A DNA stretch of 35,342 nucleotides, taken from Pseudoflavonifractor sp. An85 (GTDB lineage Bacteria; Bacillota; Clostridia; Oscillospirales; Oscillospiraceae). Under the pieces are notes generated by a model. The model searched no databases. It was not told where the DNA came from and was given only the letters and a program-made list of their open reading frames with translations. A program made the position numbers and the translations under genes. Of this stretch, positions 8,298-16,517 are shown in pieces. Numbering within the stretch: the stretch's first letter is position 1; the number at the start of each line of letters is the position of its first letter. The stretch covers positions 1 through 35,342 of the forward strand of contig NZ_NFHE01000024.1 in NCBI RefSeq assembly GCF_002161235.1. The letters run 5' to 3'.

Positions 8298-10379
8298 TTA
8301 TTCCACGTCTCGATAATAGAGACCTCGGGTATAAGATGCGGGGGCTGCATTTCCCACGCCCTGGTACCGCTGCACCATGTCCACCACGGTGTGATCGTCC
8401 TCGGTGGTAAACAGCAGGTTCAACGCGGACACACCGGCCCGCAGGTAGTCCCCGGCCTTGTCCGCCAAAAAGAGGGTGTCGGAGTTGAAAATCTCATTGC
8501 GGCAGCCCCAGGCTTTCATGACCGGGAAGCCCACCCCACGCCGGTCGGTGAGGGTGTTGCCATTGCCGCAGCAGCACTGACCCGCCCCCGCCTTCATGGC
8601 GCAGTTTTCCGTAATCATCAGCGGCAGACGGCCATAGGCCAGCAGCTCCACGGGCAGGGTCTTGGACAGGTCGCGAATCTGGGCCAGCTTCAGCTCAAAG
8701 GAAGCGGTGAGAGAGGCAAGGCCCAACTCCCGGTAAGCTTTCACGCCATGGCTGTTGAACACCTCCAGGCCATAGTCGCCGTGGAGGGTGAAGCCCAGGT
8801 CACGGGCCACATCCAGCAATCCCAGATTGCCCACCAGGGCGTGGGTGACCCCCATGTCCCGGCAGCGGGTGAGCTGGTCTTTCAGGGTGTCCATCTCCCC
8901 GCCATCCCAGCAGATGCGGGGGAGTACCACCGCCGCCTGAATGCCGTGTGCCTGAATGTCCGCCACCACATCGGGGTGGCTGGCCGCCTCGTCCACGGGC
9001 AGGGCAATGCGGGCGGGCTGGCTGTCCAGCAGAGCGGGAGAGCACTGGCTGGCGCTTCGCAGCGTGACGTGAAGGGCGGGGGCGTCCGTGGGGTTTGCCA
9101 CCTTGGGCAGGGGCTCGTAGGGGAAGTGCCGCCGTTGGGGCAGGGCGGTGCGGGCAGCGGAGAGCTGCTCTACCCCCTCCCGGCGCAGGGCGTTGAGGGC
9201 GGAGCGGGGCAGGGACAGGCCTTCCCCCACCTCCACCTGGTGCTGCGCCACCCGGTAGGGGGTGCCGCCGGTTTTGGACAGCTGAGCCGCCACGTCCTCC
9301 CCCTCCAAGGCCCGGGTGCGGGCTTGTTCCGGGGCCGGGCCGGTGACGGTGACGGTGTGGCCGTCCTCGTCCGTGAGGGTGAGGCAGGCGGGCTGTCCCG
9401 CCTGTATAGAGGCGTGCAGGGTCACGGGGACCAGCTGGGTGGGCTTGTCGTACCCGGCCCGGGCGGCGGCAAACAGTTCACGGGGTTCCGGCTGCTGCTC
9501 CCGCACGCCGAACATATGGGCGCCCTGGTTTCCGGTGAAGTATCCATCGGTAAAGCCCTGGCGGGAGAAGGCGGCGGTGAGCTGGGCCACCTCTTCCGCG
9601 GTGGGCTCCCGGCCCTCCCGCAGAGCGTCGGCGTAAACCTTGGTCACCACCCACACATATTCTGGCCGCTTCATCCGCCCTTCAATCTTGGCGCAGGCCA
9701 CACCCATGTCCTGCAATTCCCGCAGGTGTCCGGCCAGGGACATGTCCTTGAGGGAGAGGGGATAGCGGTCTGCCTTGCCGTTCCAGCCGTAGCTCAGGCG
9801 GCAGGGCTGGGCGCACAGGCCCCGGTTGCCGCTGCGTCCCCCCAGCACCGAGGAGAAGAAGCATTGGCCGGAATAGCACATGCACAAGGCCCCGTGGACA
9901 AAGGTCTCGATCTCAATGGGGGAGTGGTCACAGATGTAGGAAATTTCCTTCCGGGACAGTTCCCGGGACAGCACCGCCCGGGTCAGCCCCAGGTCGGCGC
10001 ACCGCTTCACCCCGTCCAGGTTGTGAATGGTCATCTGGGTGGAGGCGTGGAGGTGTACGTCGGGGGCCACCTGACCCACCACCTGGAGAAGGCCCATATC
10101 CTGCACCAAAATGGCGTCTACCCCCATGCTGGAGGCCTCCACCGCCACCTGAGCGGCCTGAGCGACCTCCCGGTCCGAGGCCAGGGTGTTGAGGGTGAGG
10201 TACACCTTCACCCCGTAGAGGTGGCACAGGTCAATGGCCTGTTGCAGCTCCTCCTGGTCAAAGTTGCGGGCGTTGCGCCGGGCGTTGAAGGGGCCGTAGC
10301 CCAGATACACCGCATCGGCCCCGGCGTACACCGCCGCCTGGACGGCTTCGGGGCTGCCAGCGGGGGATAAAATCTCCAT
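8298..10379 (-). CDS. U32-family (peptidase U32, DUF3656) protein, likely RNA hydroxylation enzyme
   Basis: U32 proteins were first called collagenase-like peptidases, but characterised members (RlhA, TrhP) hydroxylate 23S rRNA or tRNA with prephenate and an Fe-S cluster. The 693-residue protein starts MEILSPAGSPEAVQAAVYAG, typical of the family. The U32 signature is at 158-177 (ETFVHGALCMCYSGQCFFSS) with C166, C168, C173 and then C189 and C193, candidates for cluster binding. The second half matches the two-part DUF3656 architecture of RlhA and holds another Cys group (ENCAMKAGAGQCCCG). The start has GGAGG eight bases upstream. It lies 14 bases after zapA, a frequent pair in Clostridia. Which RNA it modifies cannot be told from sequence. 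Confidence 0.9.
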   Translation of the reverse strand: MEILSPAGSPEAVQAAVYAGADAVYLGYGPFNARRNARNFDQEELQQAIDLCHLYGVKVYLTLNTLASDREVAQAAQVAVEASSMGVDAILVQDMGLLQVVGQVAPDVHLHASTQMTIHNLDGVKRCADLGLTRAVLSRELSRKEISYICDHSPIEIETFVHGALCMCYSGQCFFSSVLGGRSGNRGLCAQPCRLSYGWNGKADRYPLSLKDMSLAGHLRELQDMGVACAKIEGRMKRPEYVWVVTKVYADALREGREPTAEEVAQLTAAFSRQGFTDGYFTGNQGAHMFGVREQQPEPRELFAAARAGYDKPTQLVPVTLHASIQAGQPACLTLTDEDGHTVTVTGPAPEQARTRALEGEDVAAQLSKTGGTPYRVAQHQVEVGEGLSLPRSALNALRREGVEQLSAARTALPQRRHFPYEPLPKVANPTDAPALHVTLRSASQCSPALLDSQPARIALPVDEAASHPDVVADIQAHGIQAAVVLPRICWDGGEMDTLKDQLTRCRDMGVTHALVGNLGLLDVARDLGFTLHGDYGLEVFNSHGVKAYRELGLASLTASFELKLAQIRDLSKTLPVELLAYGRLPLMITENCAMKAGAGQCCCGNGNTLTDRRGVGFPVMKAWGCRNEIFNSDTLFLADKAGDYLRAGVSALNLLFTTEDDHTVVDMVQRYQGVGNAAPASYTRGLYYRDVE

Positions 10380-10393
10380 ATCGGTCCTCCGTA

Positions 10394-10714
10394 TTACTTC
10401 TTGGCCTTATCCTGACGCTCCTGGCGGGGATGCTTGGCCTGGTGCAGCTCCAGCTTCAGCTGGGCGTTCTCCTCCAGCAGGTCCTTGAGCTGCTGGCGCA
10501 GGTTGGCGCTGGAGACCTTGTCTTTGGCATACTGATCTGCGATGTTCAGGCAGGTGAGCAGGGCGCAGTCCAGCTGGCTGATTTCCGCGCCCTCTTGGGT
10601 CTGGCGCAGTTGTTCGTTGACAAAGTCCGCCACGCGGCGCACGTAGTCCTCTCCTTCTTCGGCTAAGAGCACGTAGCTGTGTCCGGCTACGTTGACGGTC
10701 ACTCGATTTTGCAT
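10394..10714 (-). CDS. zapA: Cell division protein ZapA
   Basis: ZapA binds FtsZ and bundles its filaments at the division site. The 106-residue protein begins MQNRVTVNVAGHSYVLLAEEGEDYVRRVADFVNE, the usual N-terminal globular part (residues 1-50), followed by a hydrophobic helix (DCALLTCLNIADQY) and a C-terminal coiled coil (SANLRQQLKDLLEENAQLKLELHQ). The tail is rich in K, R and Q. AGGAGG precedes the ATG. It is the first gene of the operon leading through the U32 protein, maf and mreC to mutS, and an extended -10 promoter lies upstream at 10783. Confidence 0.93.
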   Translation of the reverse strand: MQNRVTVNVAGHSYVLLAEEGEDYVRRVADFVNEQLRQTQEGAEISQLDCALLTCLNIADQYAKDKVSSANLRQQLKDLLEENAQLKLELHQAKHPRQERQDKAKK

Positions 10715-10782
10715 GAAAATTCCTCCTTGTTCCAGGTTTTATCCAAACAGTGTCGTAGGAACTGATATTTTTACAGCATAGC

Positions 10783-10791
10783 ATTATATCA
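10783..10791 (-). promoter_or_regulatory. zapA: Extended -10 promoter of the zapA operon
   Basis: Minus-strand TGA-TATAAT, a perfect -10 hexamer with the TGn extension. The -35 region 17 bases upstream is poor (TTTCTT), as is usual for extended -10 promoters. Predicted start of transcription is near 10776, leaving a leader of about 60 bases before zapA. Confidence 0.7.
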
Positions 10792-10886
10792 CAACCAATG
10801 GAAAAAAGAAATGAAAAAACTCCCAGCCACACAGGTTTTTCCCCTGCGGCCTGGAGGAGGTGTTCCGGGTGCCATGCTGTCCCCTC

Positions 10887-10915
10887 TTGCGACGGGATAC
10901 ATTTTCGGGTATGGT
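10887..10915 (+). promoter_or_regulatory. Candidate promoter of the ECF sigma operon
   Basis: TTGCGA, 17 bases, TATGGT, ending about 30 bases before the ATG. Four of six bases match the housekeeping consensus in each box. An autoregulated ECF-type promoter over the same stretch is equally possible and cannot be told from one example. Confidence 0.4.
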
Positions 10916-10945
10916 AGAAAAAGATACCGACCGAGGGGGAAGAGT

Positions 10946-11473
10946 ATGGGAGAAGAGGAATATTTGGAACAGCTCTACCGGGAGATGTACCCGCTGTTGC
11001 TGCGCTACGCCCAATCCGCCCTGGCAGGGGATGTGATGCTGGCTGAGGAGGCGGTGCAGGAGACCTTTGCCATAGCTTGGACCAAAATGGATGCCCTCCG
11101 GGCCAGCGCCAATCCCCGGGGCTGGACGATGGAGACGTTGAAGCGGGTCATCCAGAACACCCGCAGAAGCCGGGATAAAGCCCAACGCGCAGCGGTGGCG
11201 GTGGCGATGGCCGGGGTGGGCGAGGTTGCCCGCGCCGACGAGACCCGGGTGGACGTTTTATATGGAGATTTGGCGGGACAGGAAGGGTATGAGCTGATGA
11301 AGGAATATGCCCTGGAGGAGCAGACGGTGGAGGAGCTGGCCCGGGAAAGGGGCATCTCTCAGGAGGCCTGCAAGAAGCGGCTGCAGCGGGCCAGAACCCA
11401 GCTCAAAAAATATTTTGAAAAAAATCAGGGCAAGGTGTCCCCAAACGAGGACCGCCCGACATATACCAAGTGA
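10946..11473 (+). CDS. ECF-type (extracytoplasmic function) RNA polymerase sigma factor
   Basis: This 175-residue protein has the two-domain plan of ECF sigma factors: region 2 at about 5-70 (EQLYREMYPLLLRYAQ, then AEEAVQETFAIAW) and region 4 at about 135-165 with a helix-turn-helix (TVEELARERGISQEACKKRLQRARTQL). The linker between them contains an Ala/Val-rich segment. An open frame extends upstream to 10811, but the ATG at 10946 has GAGGGGA before it and matches the family start (MGEEEYLEQLYREMY). The next gene, 15 bases downstream, codes for a membrane protein that looks like its anti-sigma factor. The specific ECF group is not recognised. Confidence 0.88.
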   Translation: MGEEEYLEQLYREMYPLLLRYAQSALAGDVMLAEEAVQETFAIAWTKMDALRASANPRGWTMETLKRVIQNTRRSRDKAQRAAVAVAMAGVGEVARADETRVDVLYGDLAGQEGYELMKEYALEEQTVEELARERGISQEACKKRLQRARTQLKKYFEKNQGKVSPNEDRPTYTK

Positions 11474-11488
11474 AAGGAGAAGCCAGGG

Positions 11489-12364
11489 ATGTGGACAAAC
11501 CGGAGGCAGGGACCAAAGTCCCGGGATGCGTTGGTCCGGATGCGCACAGAGGAATTGGAAGAAATTCTGCGCCTGGATTCCTATGGAGAAGGAGGGTACT
11601 CCACCGAGGATATTTTGTATATCCTGGAATTGTTGGAGAACAGAGAGAGGGAACAGGGACAGCCCTGCGCCGACGTAGATCGGGCGTGGCAGGCGTTCCA
11701 AAAGGACTATTTGCCCCAGCACAAGGACAAAAAGAGCTGGTGGACCGGACTGCGCCGTGGAATGGGGGCCACGGCTGCGGCGCTGGCCCTGGTGGTTGTG
11801 GGGCTGCTCACCGCCCAGGCCGCTGGCTGGGATGTCCTGGGCAGCTTGGGCAAGTGGAACGACGAAATTTTTACCTTTGGCAGTCTGGAGACGGAGACAC
11901 CCACGGATGGGGGACCCGTGGAGAGTATTCCAGCTTCCCAGGAGCCGAGCCAGCAGCCGGAGATGTATGAGTCGGAAGTTCTGGAGTATGACACCTTGCA
12001 GGAGGCTCTGGACGCCTGTGGCATCACGGAGGTGAAGGCTCCCACGTGGCTGCCGGAGGGGTACCGGTTCGTTGGGGCGATGCAACTGAAGGATTTGAAT
12101 GGGGTTGTTTATGAAGTAGTGGCCAATTTCCAGCGGGGAGGAGAGTTAGTAACGCTCAATATAGATAAACTAGATATGGTTTCTTCGGATGTGCATAAAA
12201 AGGATGGACCAGTGGAGATTACAGAGATGCACGGCCAGACGGTATACATCATCCAGAACCTTTACAATTATTCCGTTGCGTGGCAGACTGATAGCTATGA
12301 GTGCTATTTACTTGGCCCAAATCCACAGGACTTGGAGAACATGGCAGCTTCCATGTTGCAGTAA
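11489..12364 (+). CDS. Membrane protein with C-terminal DUF4367-like domain, candidate anti-sigma factor
   Basis: A 291-residue single-pass protein: cytoplasmic N-terminal part (1-90, with helices around MRTEELEEILRLD and STEDILYILELLENRE), one membrane segment at about 92-112, an acidic Pro/Ser/Glu-rich extracellular linker (about 130-165), then a domain beginning near 168 with the APTWLPEGYRFVGA motif typical of DUF4367. Such proteins sit directly downstream of ECF sigma factors in many Clostridia and are taken as their regulators. Start is set by AAAGGAG nine bases before the ATG. The N-terminal part would hold the sigma factor and the outer domain would sense a signal; both points are inferred from layout, not shown. 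Confidence 0.75.
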   Translation: MWTNRRQGPKSRDALVRMRTEELEEILRLDSYGEGGYSTEDILYILELLENREREQGQPCADVDRAWQAFQKDYLPQHKDKKSWWTGLRRGMGATAAALALVVVGLLTAQAAGWDVLGSLGKWNDEIFTFGSLETETPTDGGPVESIPASQEPSQQPEMYESEVLEYDTLQEALDACGITEVKAPTWLPEGYRFVGAMQLKDLNGVVYEVVANFQRGGELVTLNIDKLDMVSSDVHKKDGPVEITEMHGQTVYIIQNLYNYSVAWQTDSYECYLLGPNPQDLENMAASMLQ

Positions 12365-12388
12365 AGTAAAGATACGGAGGAGAGAGAA

Positions 12389-12814
12389 ATGAAAAAGAAA
12401 TTCGTGGTGCTGTTGTTGGCGGTGGTGTGCCTGTTCTCTGCCGTAGGTGTGCGGGGATACGCCGCAGAGCCCCGGGCCAGCGCGCAAATTGCAAGTTATG
12501 GTGCGGGTATTTCCTGGAGCAGTGATGGGCGGCTGGAGATACGCTTTACCATTCAAGGTACTTCTGCCAATATGTATGCTCTGGGGGCCAGCAGCGTTGT
12601 GGTGCAGCGGCTCAGCGGCTCCAACTGGGTGTCTGAATACACGTTCAACATTCGGGACTATCCCAAATTGCAAGCCAGCAACACGAATTATCACGCTCTA
12701 GTGATTGGATACTCACCCCGCTATTCCGGCGCCAGCTATCGGGCCATGGTGTTTTTCTACGCCAGAAATTCCGCCGGGACAGACACGGCGATCAAGACCA
12801 CAAACGCGGTATAA
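12389..12814 (+). CDS. Small secreted protein of unknown function (DUF6147-like)
   Basis: A 141-residue protein with a clear signal peptide (MKKKFVVLLLAVVCLFSAVG, cleavage near YAA-EP) and a beta-rich mature part of about 115 residues (ISWSSDGRLEIRFTIQGTSANMYALGASSVVVQRL ... YRAMVFFYARNSAGTDTA, given in part). The pattern resembles small secreted proteins grouped as DUF6147; that match is from memory and only moderate. GGAGGAG precedes the ATG. It lies 24 bases after the anti-sigma candidate and before a strong terminator, so it is the last gene of the ECF operon. It could be the exported effector of the sigma regulon or a partner of the sensor domain. Confidence 0.6.
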   Translation: MKKKFVVLLLAVVCLFSAVGVRGYAAEPRASAQIASYGAGISWSSDGRLEIRFTIQGTSANMYALGASSVVVQRLSGSNWVSEYTFNIRDYPKLQASNTNYHALVIGYSPRYSGASYRAMVFFYARNSAGTDTAIKTTNAV

Positions 12815-12890
12815 AATCCGCCCCGGCCCGGCAGTTTCCCACAGCATTCCCTTTCCGCCATGGAAGGAATACAAGCCAAATATTTGCAAA

Positions 12891-12937
12891 CCATACAGCG
12901 GCTCACCCCTTGGGGGTGGGCCGCTGTATGGTTTTTT
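12891..12937 (+). terminator. Intrinsic terminator of the ECF sigma operon
   Basis: Long hairpin with an 11-bp perfect basal stem (CCATACAGCGG / CCGCTGTATGG), an inner ACCCC/GGGGT stem and six T residues after it. Confidence 0.93.
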
Positions 12938-12984
12938 CCGTCATTTCCCACCCCGGTGGGAGCATAGCATTTCTTTGAAACCTG

Positions 12985-12993
12985 TGGTATACT
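12985..12993 (+). promoter_or_regulatory. dtd: Extended -10 promoter of the dtd-mutL operon
   Basis: TGG-TATACT, 35 bases before the dtd ATG, with no good -35 box. GTGGTAT here and ATACCAC at about 13008-13014 form a 7-bp inverted repeat around the likely start of transcription, possibly by chance. Confidence 0.5.
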
Positions 12994-13027
12994 CAAACCA
13001 AATACCCATACCACAAGGAGGATACCC

Positions 13028-13462
13028 ATGAAAGCGGTAGTGACCAGAGTGAAAAACGCCCGGGTGGAAATCGACGGGGCGGTGAACGGAGCCATTGACC
13101 AGGGGCTGCTGGTGCTGTTGGGCGTCGGCCCCGACGACACCCCGGCCACGGCGGACAAAATGGCAGATAAAGTGTGCGGCCTGCGGATTTTTGAGGACGA
13201 GGCCGGGAAAATGAACCGAAATTTGGAGGCGGTGGGGGGTTCCCTGCTGGTGGTGAGCCAGTTCACCCTCTATGCCGACACCTCTTCCCGCCGCCCGGGT
13301 TTTTCCGGGGCGGCCAAGCCGGATGTGGCCATCCCTCTCTATGAGCGGTTCATGGACCAGTGCCGGCAGCGAGGCTTTCCCGTGGAGCACGGAGAATTTG
13401 GGGCAGATATGCAGGTGTTTTCCCAAAATGACGGCCCCGTCACCATTTTGCTGGAGCTGTAA
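13028..13462 (+). CDS. dtd: D-aminoacyl-tRNA deacylase
   Basis: Dtd hydrolyses D-amino acids, and mischarged glycine, from tRNA and so keeps D-residues out of protein. The 144-residue protein has the full family length and both signature motifs: SQFTLYADT (from residue 77) and the C-terminal NDGPVT motif with the Gly-Pro that forms the chiral filter. The N-terminus MKAVVTRVKNARVEIDGAVNGAI is typical. AAGGAGG precedes the ATG. The gene opens an operon with mutL (12-base gap) and the P-loop kinase. Confidence 0.97.
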   Translation: MKAVVTRVKNARVEIDGAVNGAIDQGLLVLLGVGPDDTPATADKMADKVCGLRIFEDEAGKMNRNLEAVGGSLLVVSQFTLYADTSSRRPGFSGAAKPDVAIPLYERFMDQCRQRGFPVEHGEFGADMQVFSQNDGPVTILLEL

Positions 13463-13474
13463 GGAGGGGATGGT

Positions 13475-15487
13475 ATGCCCACCATTCGACAACTAGACCC
13501 CCATGTGGCCGACCTCATCGCCGCCGGAGAAGTGGTGGAGCGGCCTGCCTCGGTGGTGAAAGAGCTGATGGAAAACGCCATCGACGCCGGGGCCAACGCC
13601 GTCACCGTGGAGATTTCCCACGGGGGCATGTCCCTCATCCGGGTCACCGACGACGGCTGCGGCATCGCCCCCGACCAGTGCCAGACCGCCTTTCTCCGCC
13701 ATGCCACATCCAAAATCTCCTCGGAGTACGACCTGGAGGCCATCGGCACCCTGGGTTTCCGGGGGGAAGCTTTGGCCGCCATTGCAGCGGTGTCCCGGGT
13801 GGAACTGCTCACCAACCAGGGCCAGGGGTTGGGCACCGCTCTGTCCCTGGAGGGGGGACAACTGGTGGAGCAGGAGGAGGCGGGATGCCCCAAAGGCACC
13901 ACCATGTTGGTGCGGGATTTGTTTTATAACACCCCCGCTCGGCTGAAATTTATGAAGAAGGATTCGGCGGAAGGGGCGGCGGTGTTTGCCGTGGTGCAGC
14001 GGCTGGCCCTGTCTCACCCCGAACTGTCGGTGAAGTTCTTGAGGGACGGCAAGCAGGAGCTGCTCACCCCCGGAGATGGACAGTTGAAAAGCGCCATTTA
14101 CGCCGTGCTGGGCCGGGATCTGGCCCTGGGTTTTGTGCCCATCAAAGGTTCCGGGGAGAACATGGAGATTTCCGGCTTTGTCTCCCTGCCCACCTGCTGC
14201 CGGGGCAGCCGCAGCTACCAGCACTTTTTCGTCAACGGGCGATATATCAAAAGCCGGGTGATGATGGCAGCCTTGGAGGAGGCCTACCGCAACCAGAAGA
14301 TGGTGGGCAAGTTCCCCGGGTGTGTTCTCCACCTCACTTTGCGGCCCAACAGCGTGGATGTGAACGTCCATCCCACCAAGACTGAAGTAAAATTCCAAAA
14401 TGAGCAGCAGGTGTTTGCCACGGTGTACCACGGGGTGCTGGCGGCGCTGAACGCCGACAAGACCCGCCCCCAGGCGGTGGTGAAGTCGGTTCTGCCCCGG
14501 CAGGACACGGTCACCCCCAACCAGACCAGCCTCAACGACTTCACAGCGGTGACCCCGCCTCAGCGTACCACTACCTCGCCTCCGGTGGTGTCGCAGCCCA
14601 AACCCCAGCCCACACCCAGCCCCTTCCGCCGGGTGACCCCCTTGGAGAAGGTGGCGGAGAGCCAACCAGTGGCGAAGTCCAACCCGGTGACCCAGGAAAA
14701 GCCAAAACCAGTGGAAGTGGAGAAGCGTTCTCCCGTGGTGGAGGTGGAAAAACCCGCCGTTTCTGTGGAGAAGACACCCACGGTTGCCCCTGTGGAGGAG
14801 AAACCCACCCCCATTCCGGTGGTGGAAGAGAAGAAAACTCCCACACCGGTGGTGGAAGAGCCCGTGGTGGAGGAGGCCCCTGCCCCGACGGTGGAACCGG
14901 AACTCGAACCCCAGCCCGAACCGGAGCCCTGGGTGGTGCGAGGTGAACTGTTCCACACCTACATCATGGTGGAGCAGGGGGAGAAGGTGGTGCTCATTGA
15001 CAAGCACGCCGCCCATGAGCGGGTGAATTTTGACCGGCTCAAAGCCCAGGACTACCGGCCCATGGTGCAGGAACTGCTTCTTCCCATCACCATCACCCCC
15101 GGACCCCAGGAGCGACAAGTGCTGCTGGACGGCCAGAAGGTGCTGGAGGGCTTCGGCTTCCAGCTGGAGGAGTTCGGCGCGGGGAGCATTGCCGTGCGGG
15201 CGGTGCCCGACTACCTGGAGACGGGGGACGTGGAGCCCACCTTGCTGGAATTGGCCAAAAAGTTGCGCCTCACCGGCTGGGCCGACCCCAGTGCGGCCCG
15301 GGACGAGGTGATGCACACCATGGCATGCAAAGCCGCCATCAAGGGCGGTCAGCGCAACGACCCCCAGGAGTTGGAGCGGGTGGCCCAAAAAGTGATGGCC
15401 GGAGAGGTGAAATACTGCCCCCACGGACGCCCTGTGGCCATTGAGCTCACCCGTGGGGAGCTGGAGAAGCAATTCAAACGGGCATAG
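13475..15487 (+). CDS. mutL: DNA mismatch repair endonuclease MutL
   Basis: MutL couples mismatch recognition by MutS to strand nicking. The 670-residue protein has the GHKL ATPase domain (1-330) with ENAIDAGA, DDGCGI, LRHATSKI and GFRGEAL, and a C-terminal endonuclease domain (about 485-670). The metal-binding motif normally DQHA(X)2E(X)4E reads DKHAAHERVNFD (509-520), so Gln is Lys and the last Glu is Asp; the ACKAAI (C618) and CPHGRP (648-653) motifs are intact, so nicking activity is expected. The linker (about 345-485) is unusually rich in Pro, Val, Glu and Thr with imperfect PVVEE/PTPVVEE repeats. AAGGAGG precedes the ATG; the stop codon TAG is part of the ribosome binding site of the next gene. 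Confidence 0.97.
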   Translation: MPTIRQLDPHVADLIAAGEVVERPASVVKELMENAIDAGANAVTVEISHGGMSLIRVTDDGCGIAPDQCQTAFLRHATSKISSEYDLEAIGTLGFRGEALAAIAAVSRVELLTNQGQGLGTALSLEGGQLVEQEEAGCPKGTTMLVRDLFYNTPARLKFMKKDSAEGAAVFAVVQRLALSHPELSVKFLRDGKQELLTPGDGQLKSAIYAVLGRDLALGFVPIKGSGENMEISGFVSLPTCCRGSRSYQHFFVNGRYIKSRVMMAALEEAYRNQKMVGKFPGCVLHLTLRPNSVDVNVHPTKTEVKFQNEQQVFATVYHGVLAALNADKTRPQAVVKSVLPRQDTVTPNQTSLNDFTAVTPPQRTTTSPPVVSQPKPQPTPSPFRRVTPLEKVAESQPVAKSNPVTQEKPKPVEVEKRSPVVEVEKPAVSVEKTPTVAPVEEKPTPIPVVEEKKTPTPVVEEPVVEEAPAPTVEPELEPQPEPEPWVVRGELFHTYIMVEQGEKVVLIDKHAAHERVNFDRLKAQDYRPMVQELLLPITITPGPQERQVLLDGQKVLEGFGFQLEEFGAGSIAVRAVPDYLETGDVEPTLLELAKKLRLTGWADPSAARDEVMHTMACKAAIKGGQRNDPQELERVAQKVMAGEVKYCPHGRPVAIELTRGELEKQFKRA

Positions 15488-15500
15488 GAGGGACCCTGTT

Positions 15501-16418
15501 ATGGCCTATCAACTGGAGAAGATCAACCAGGCCATTCGTGCCGATAAGTTGGGATTTATGGAAGAATGCGACCGAGATTACCAGAAAAAAGTGGAACAGG
15601 CCGCGGATTTGATCTGTAAAAATATGAGTAAGAGCCCGGTGGTGCTCCTCTCCGGCCCCTCCGGGTCGGGAAAGACCACCACCGCCTATAAAATCACCGC
15701 CGAGTTGCAGCGGCGAGGGGTGGGAACCCACACCATTTCCCTGGATGACTACTTTGTGCGCCGGGACCCCAAAACCGCCCCCCGCACCCCCCAGGGGGAC
15801 ATCGACTACGAGTCCCCGGAGATGATGGATTTGCAGCTGCTCAGCCAGCACTTTACCCAGCTCACCCGGGGAGAGGAGATTTTAGTGCCCCACTTTGAGT
15901 TTGCCCGCCAGATGCGCAACGATAGCAAGGCCAAGCCTTTGAAGCTGGGCAAGGATGAGGTGGCCATTTTTGAGGGCATCCACGCCCTGAACACCAAACT
16001 CACTGCCGGTCACCCCAACGCCACCCGCCTGTACATCTCCGCCCGCAGCAATGTGATGGAGGGGGATGTGCTGCGCTTCAAGGGCACCTGGATGCGCCTG
16101 ACCCGTCGAGCGGTGCGGGATTTCAACTTCCGAGGTACCGACATTGTGGGTACCCTGGACATGTGGGCCAACGTGCGCCGGGGAGAAAAGCTGTACATCT
16201 CCCCCTACAAGCACACCGCCCACATGCTCTTTGACTCGTCCCTGCCCTATGAGGTGTCGGTGATGGCCTGCTACGCCCGCCCTCTCATGGCGGCGGTACC
16301 GGAGGAAAACCAGCGTCGCCACGAGCTTTTGGAGCTGGTGCGGGCCTTTGACTCCTTCGAAACCATCGAGCCGGGGTTGGTGCCCAAAGACTCTCTGCTC
16401 CACGAGTTTATCGGGTGA
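15501..16418 (+). CDS. Uridine kinase/phosphoribulokinase-family P-loop kinase
   Basis: A 305-residue nucleoside kinase-like protein. Walker A is at 52-60 (GPSGSGKTT), followed by the ISLDDYF motif (about 80) typical of uridine kinases and by FEGIHALN, which matches the EGI segment of the family. It carries about 45 N-terminal residues before the P-loop and about 70 C-terminal residues not needed in classical Udk (about 210 residues), so the substrate is uncertain: uridine/cytidine is the default, another nucleoside or small alcohol is possible. The ATG at 15501 has GGAGGG before it, made from the mutL stop region; an open frame from 15441 would overlap mutL and lacks such a site. Last gene of the dtd-mutL operon. 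Confidence 0.85.
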   Translation: MAYQLEKINQAIRADKLGFMEECDRDYQKKVEQAADLICKNMSKSPVVLLSGPSGSGKTTTAYKITAELQRRGVGTHTISLDDYFVRRDPKTAPRTPQGDIDYESPEMMDLQLLSQHFTQLTRGEEILVPHFEFARQMRNDSKAKPLKLGKDEVAIFEGIHALNTKLTAGHPNATRLYISARSNVMEGDVLRFKGTWMRLTRRAVRDFNFRGTDIVGTLDMWANVRRGEKLYISPYKHTAHMLFDSSLPYEVSVMACYARPLMAAVPEENQRRHELLELVRAFDSFETIEPGLVPKDSLLHEFIG

Positions 16419-16422
16419 CCCG

Positions 16423-16451
16423 TTGTATCCTGACAAAAACTGTGATAGAAT
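16423..16451 (+). promoter_or_regulatory. Promoter of the Mrp ATPase gene
   Basis: TTGTAT, 17 bases, TAGAAT with TGA before the -10 (extended -10). Starts just after the stop codon of the upstream kinase gene, about 65 bases before the ATG. Confidence 0.6.
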
Positions 16452-16517
16452 AACCAGGCTACTTTGAACATGAGAAAAAATTTGCCCTCTGGGCAGACGG
16501 AATAAGGAGATGTTTCC

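Noticed and set aside
10811-10945. N-terminal extension of the ECF sigma factor
   Set aside because: The open frame is present, but the extra 45 residues match no sigma region, cover the promoter candidate, and the ATG at 10946 has the ribosome binding site.
14560-14960. Tandem DNA repeat or CRISPR-like array in mutL
   Set aside because: The repeats are imperfect PVVEE-type codon patterns inside an intact reading frame with no constant repeat and spacer lengths.
13493-15472. Minus-strand open frame opposite mutL, and 15882-17963 and 21415-23232 opposite the following genes
   Set aside because: Same antisense effect; His-, Leu- and Gly-rich products without motifs, while the plus strand has intact known enzymes.
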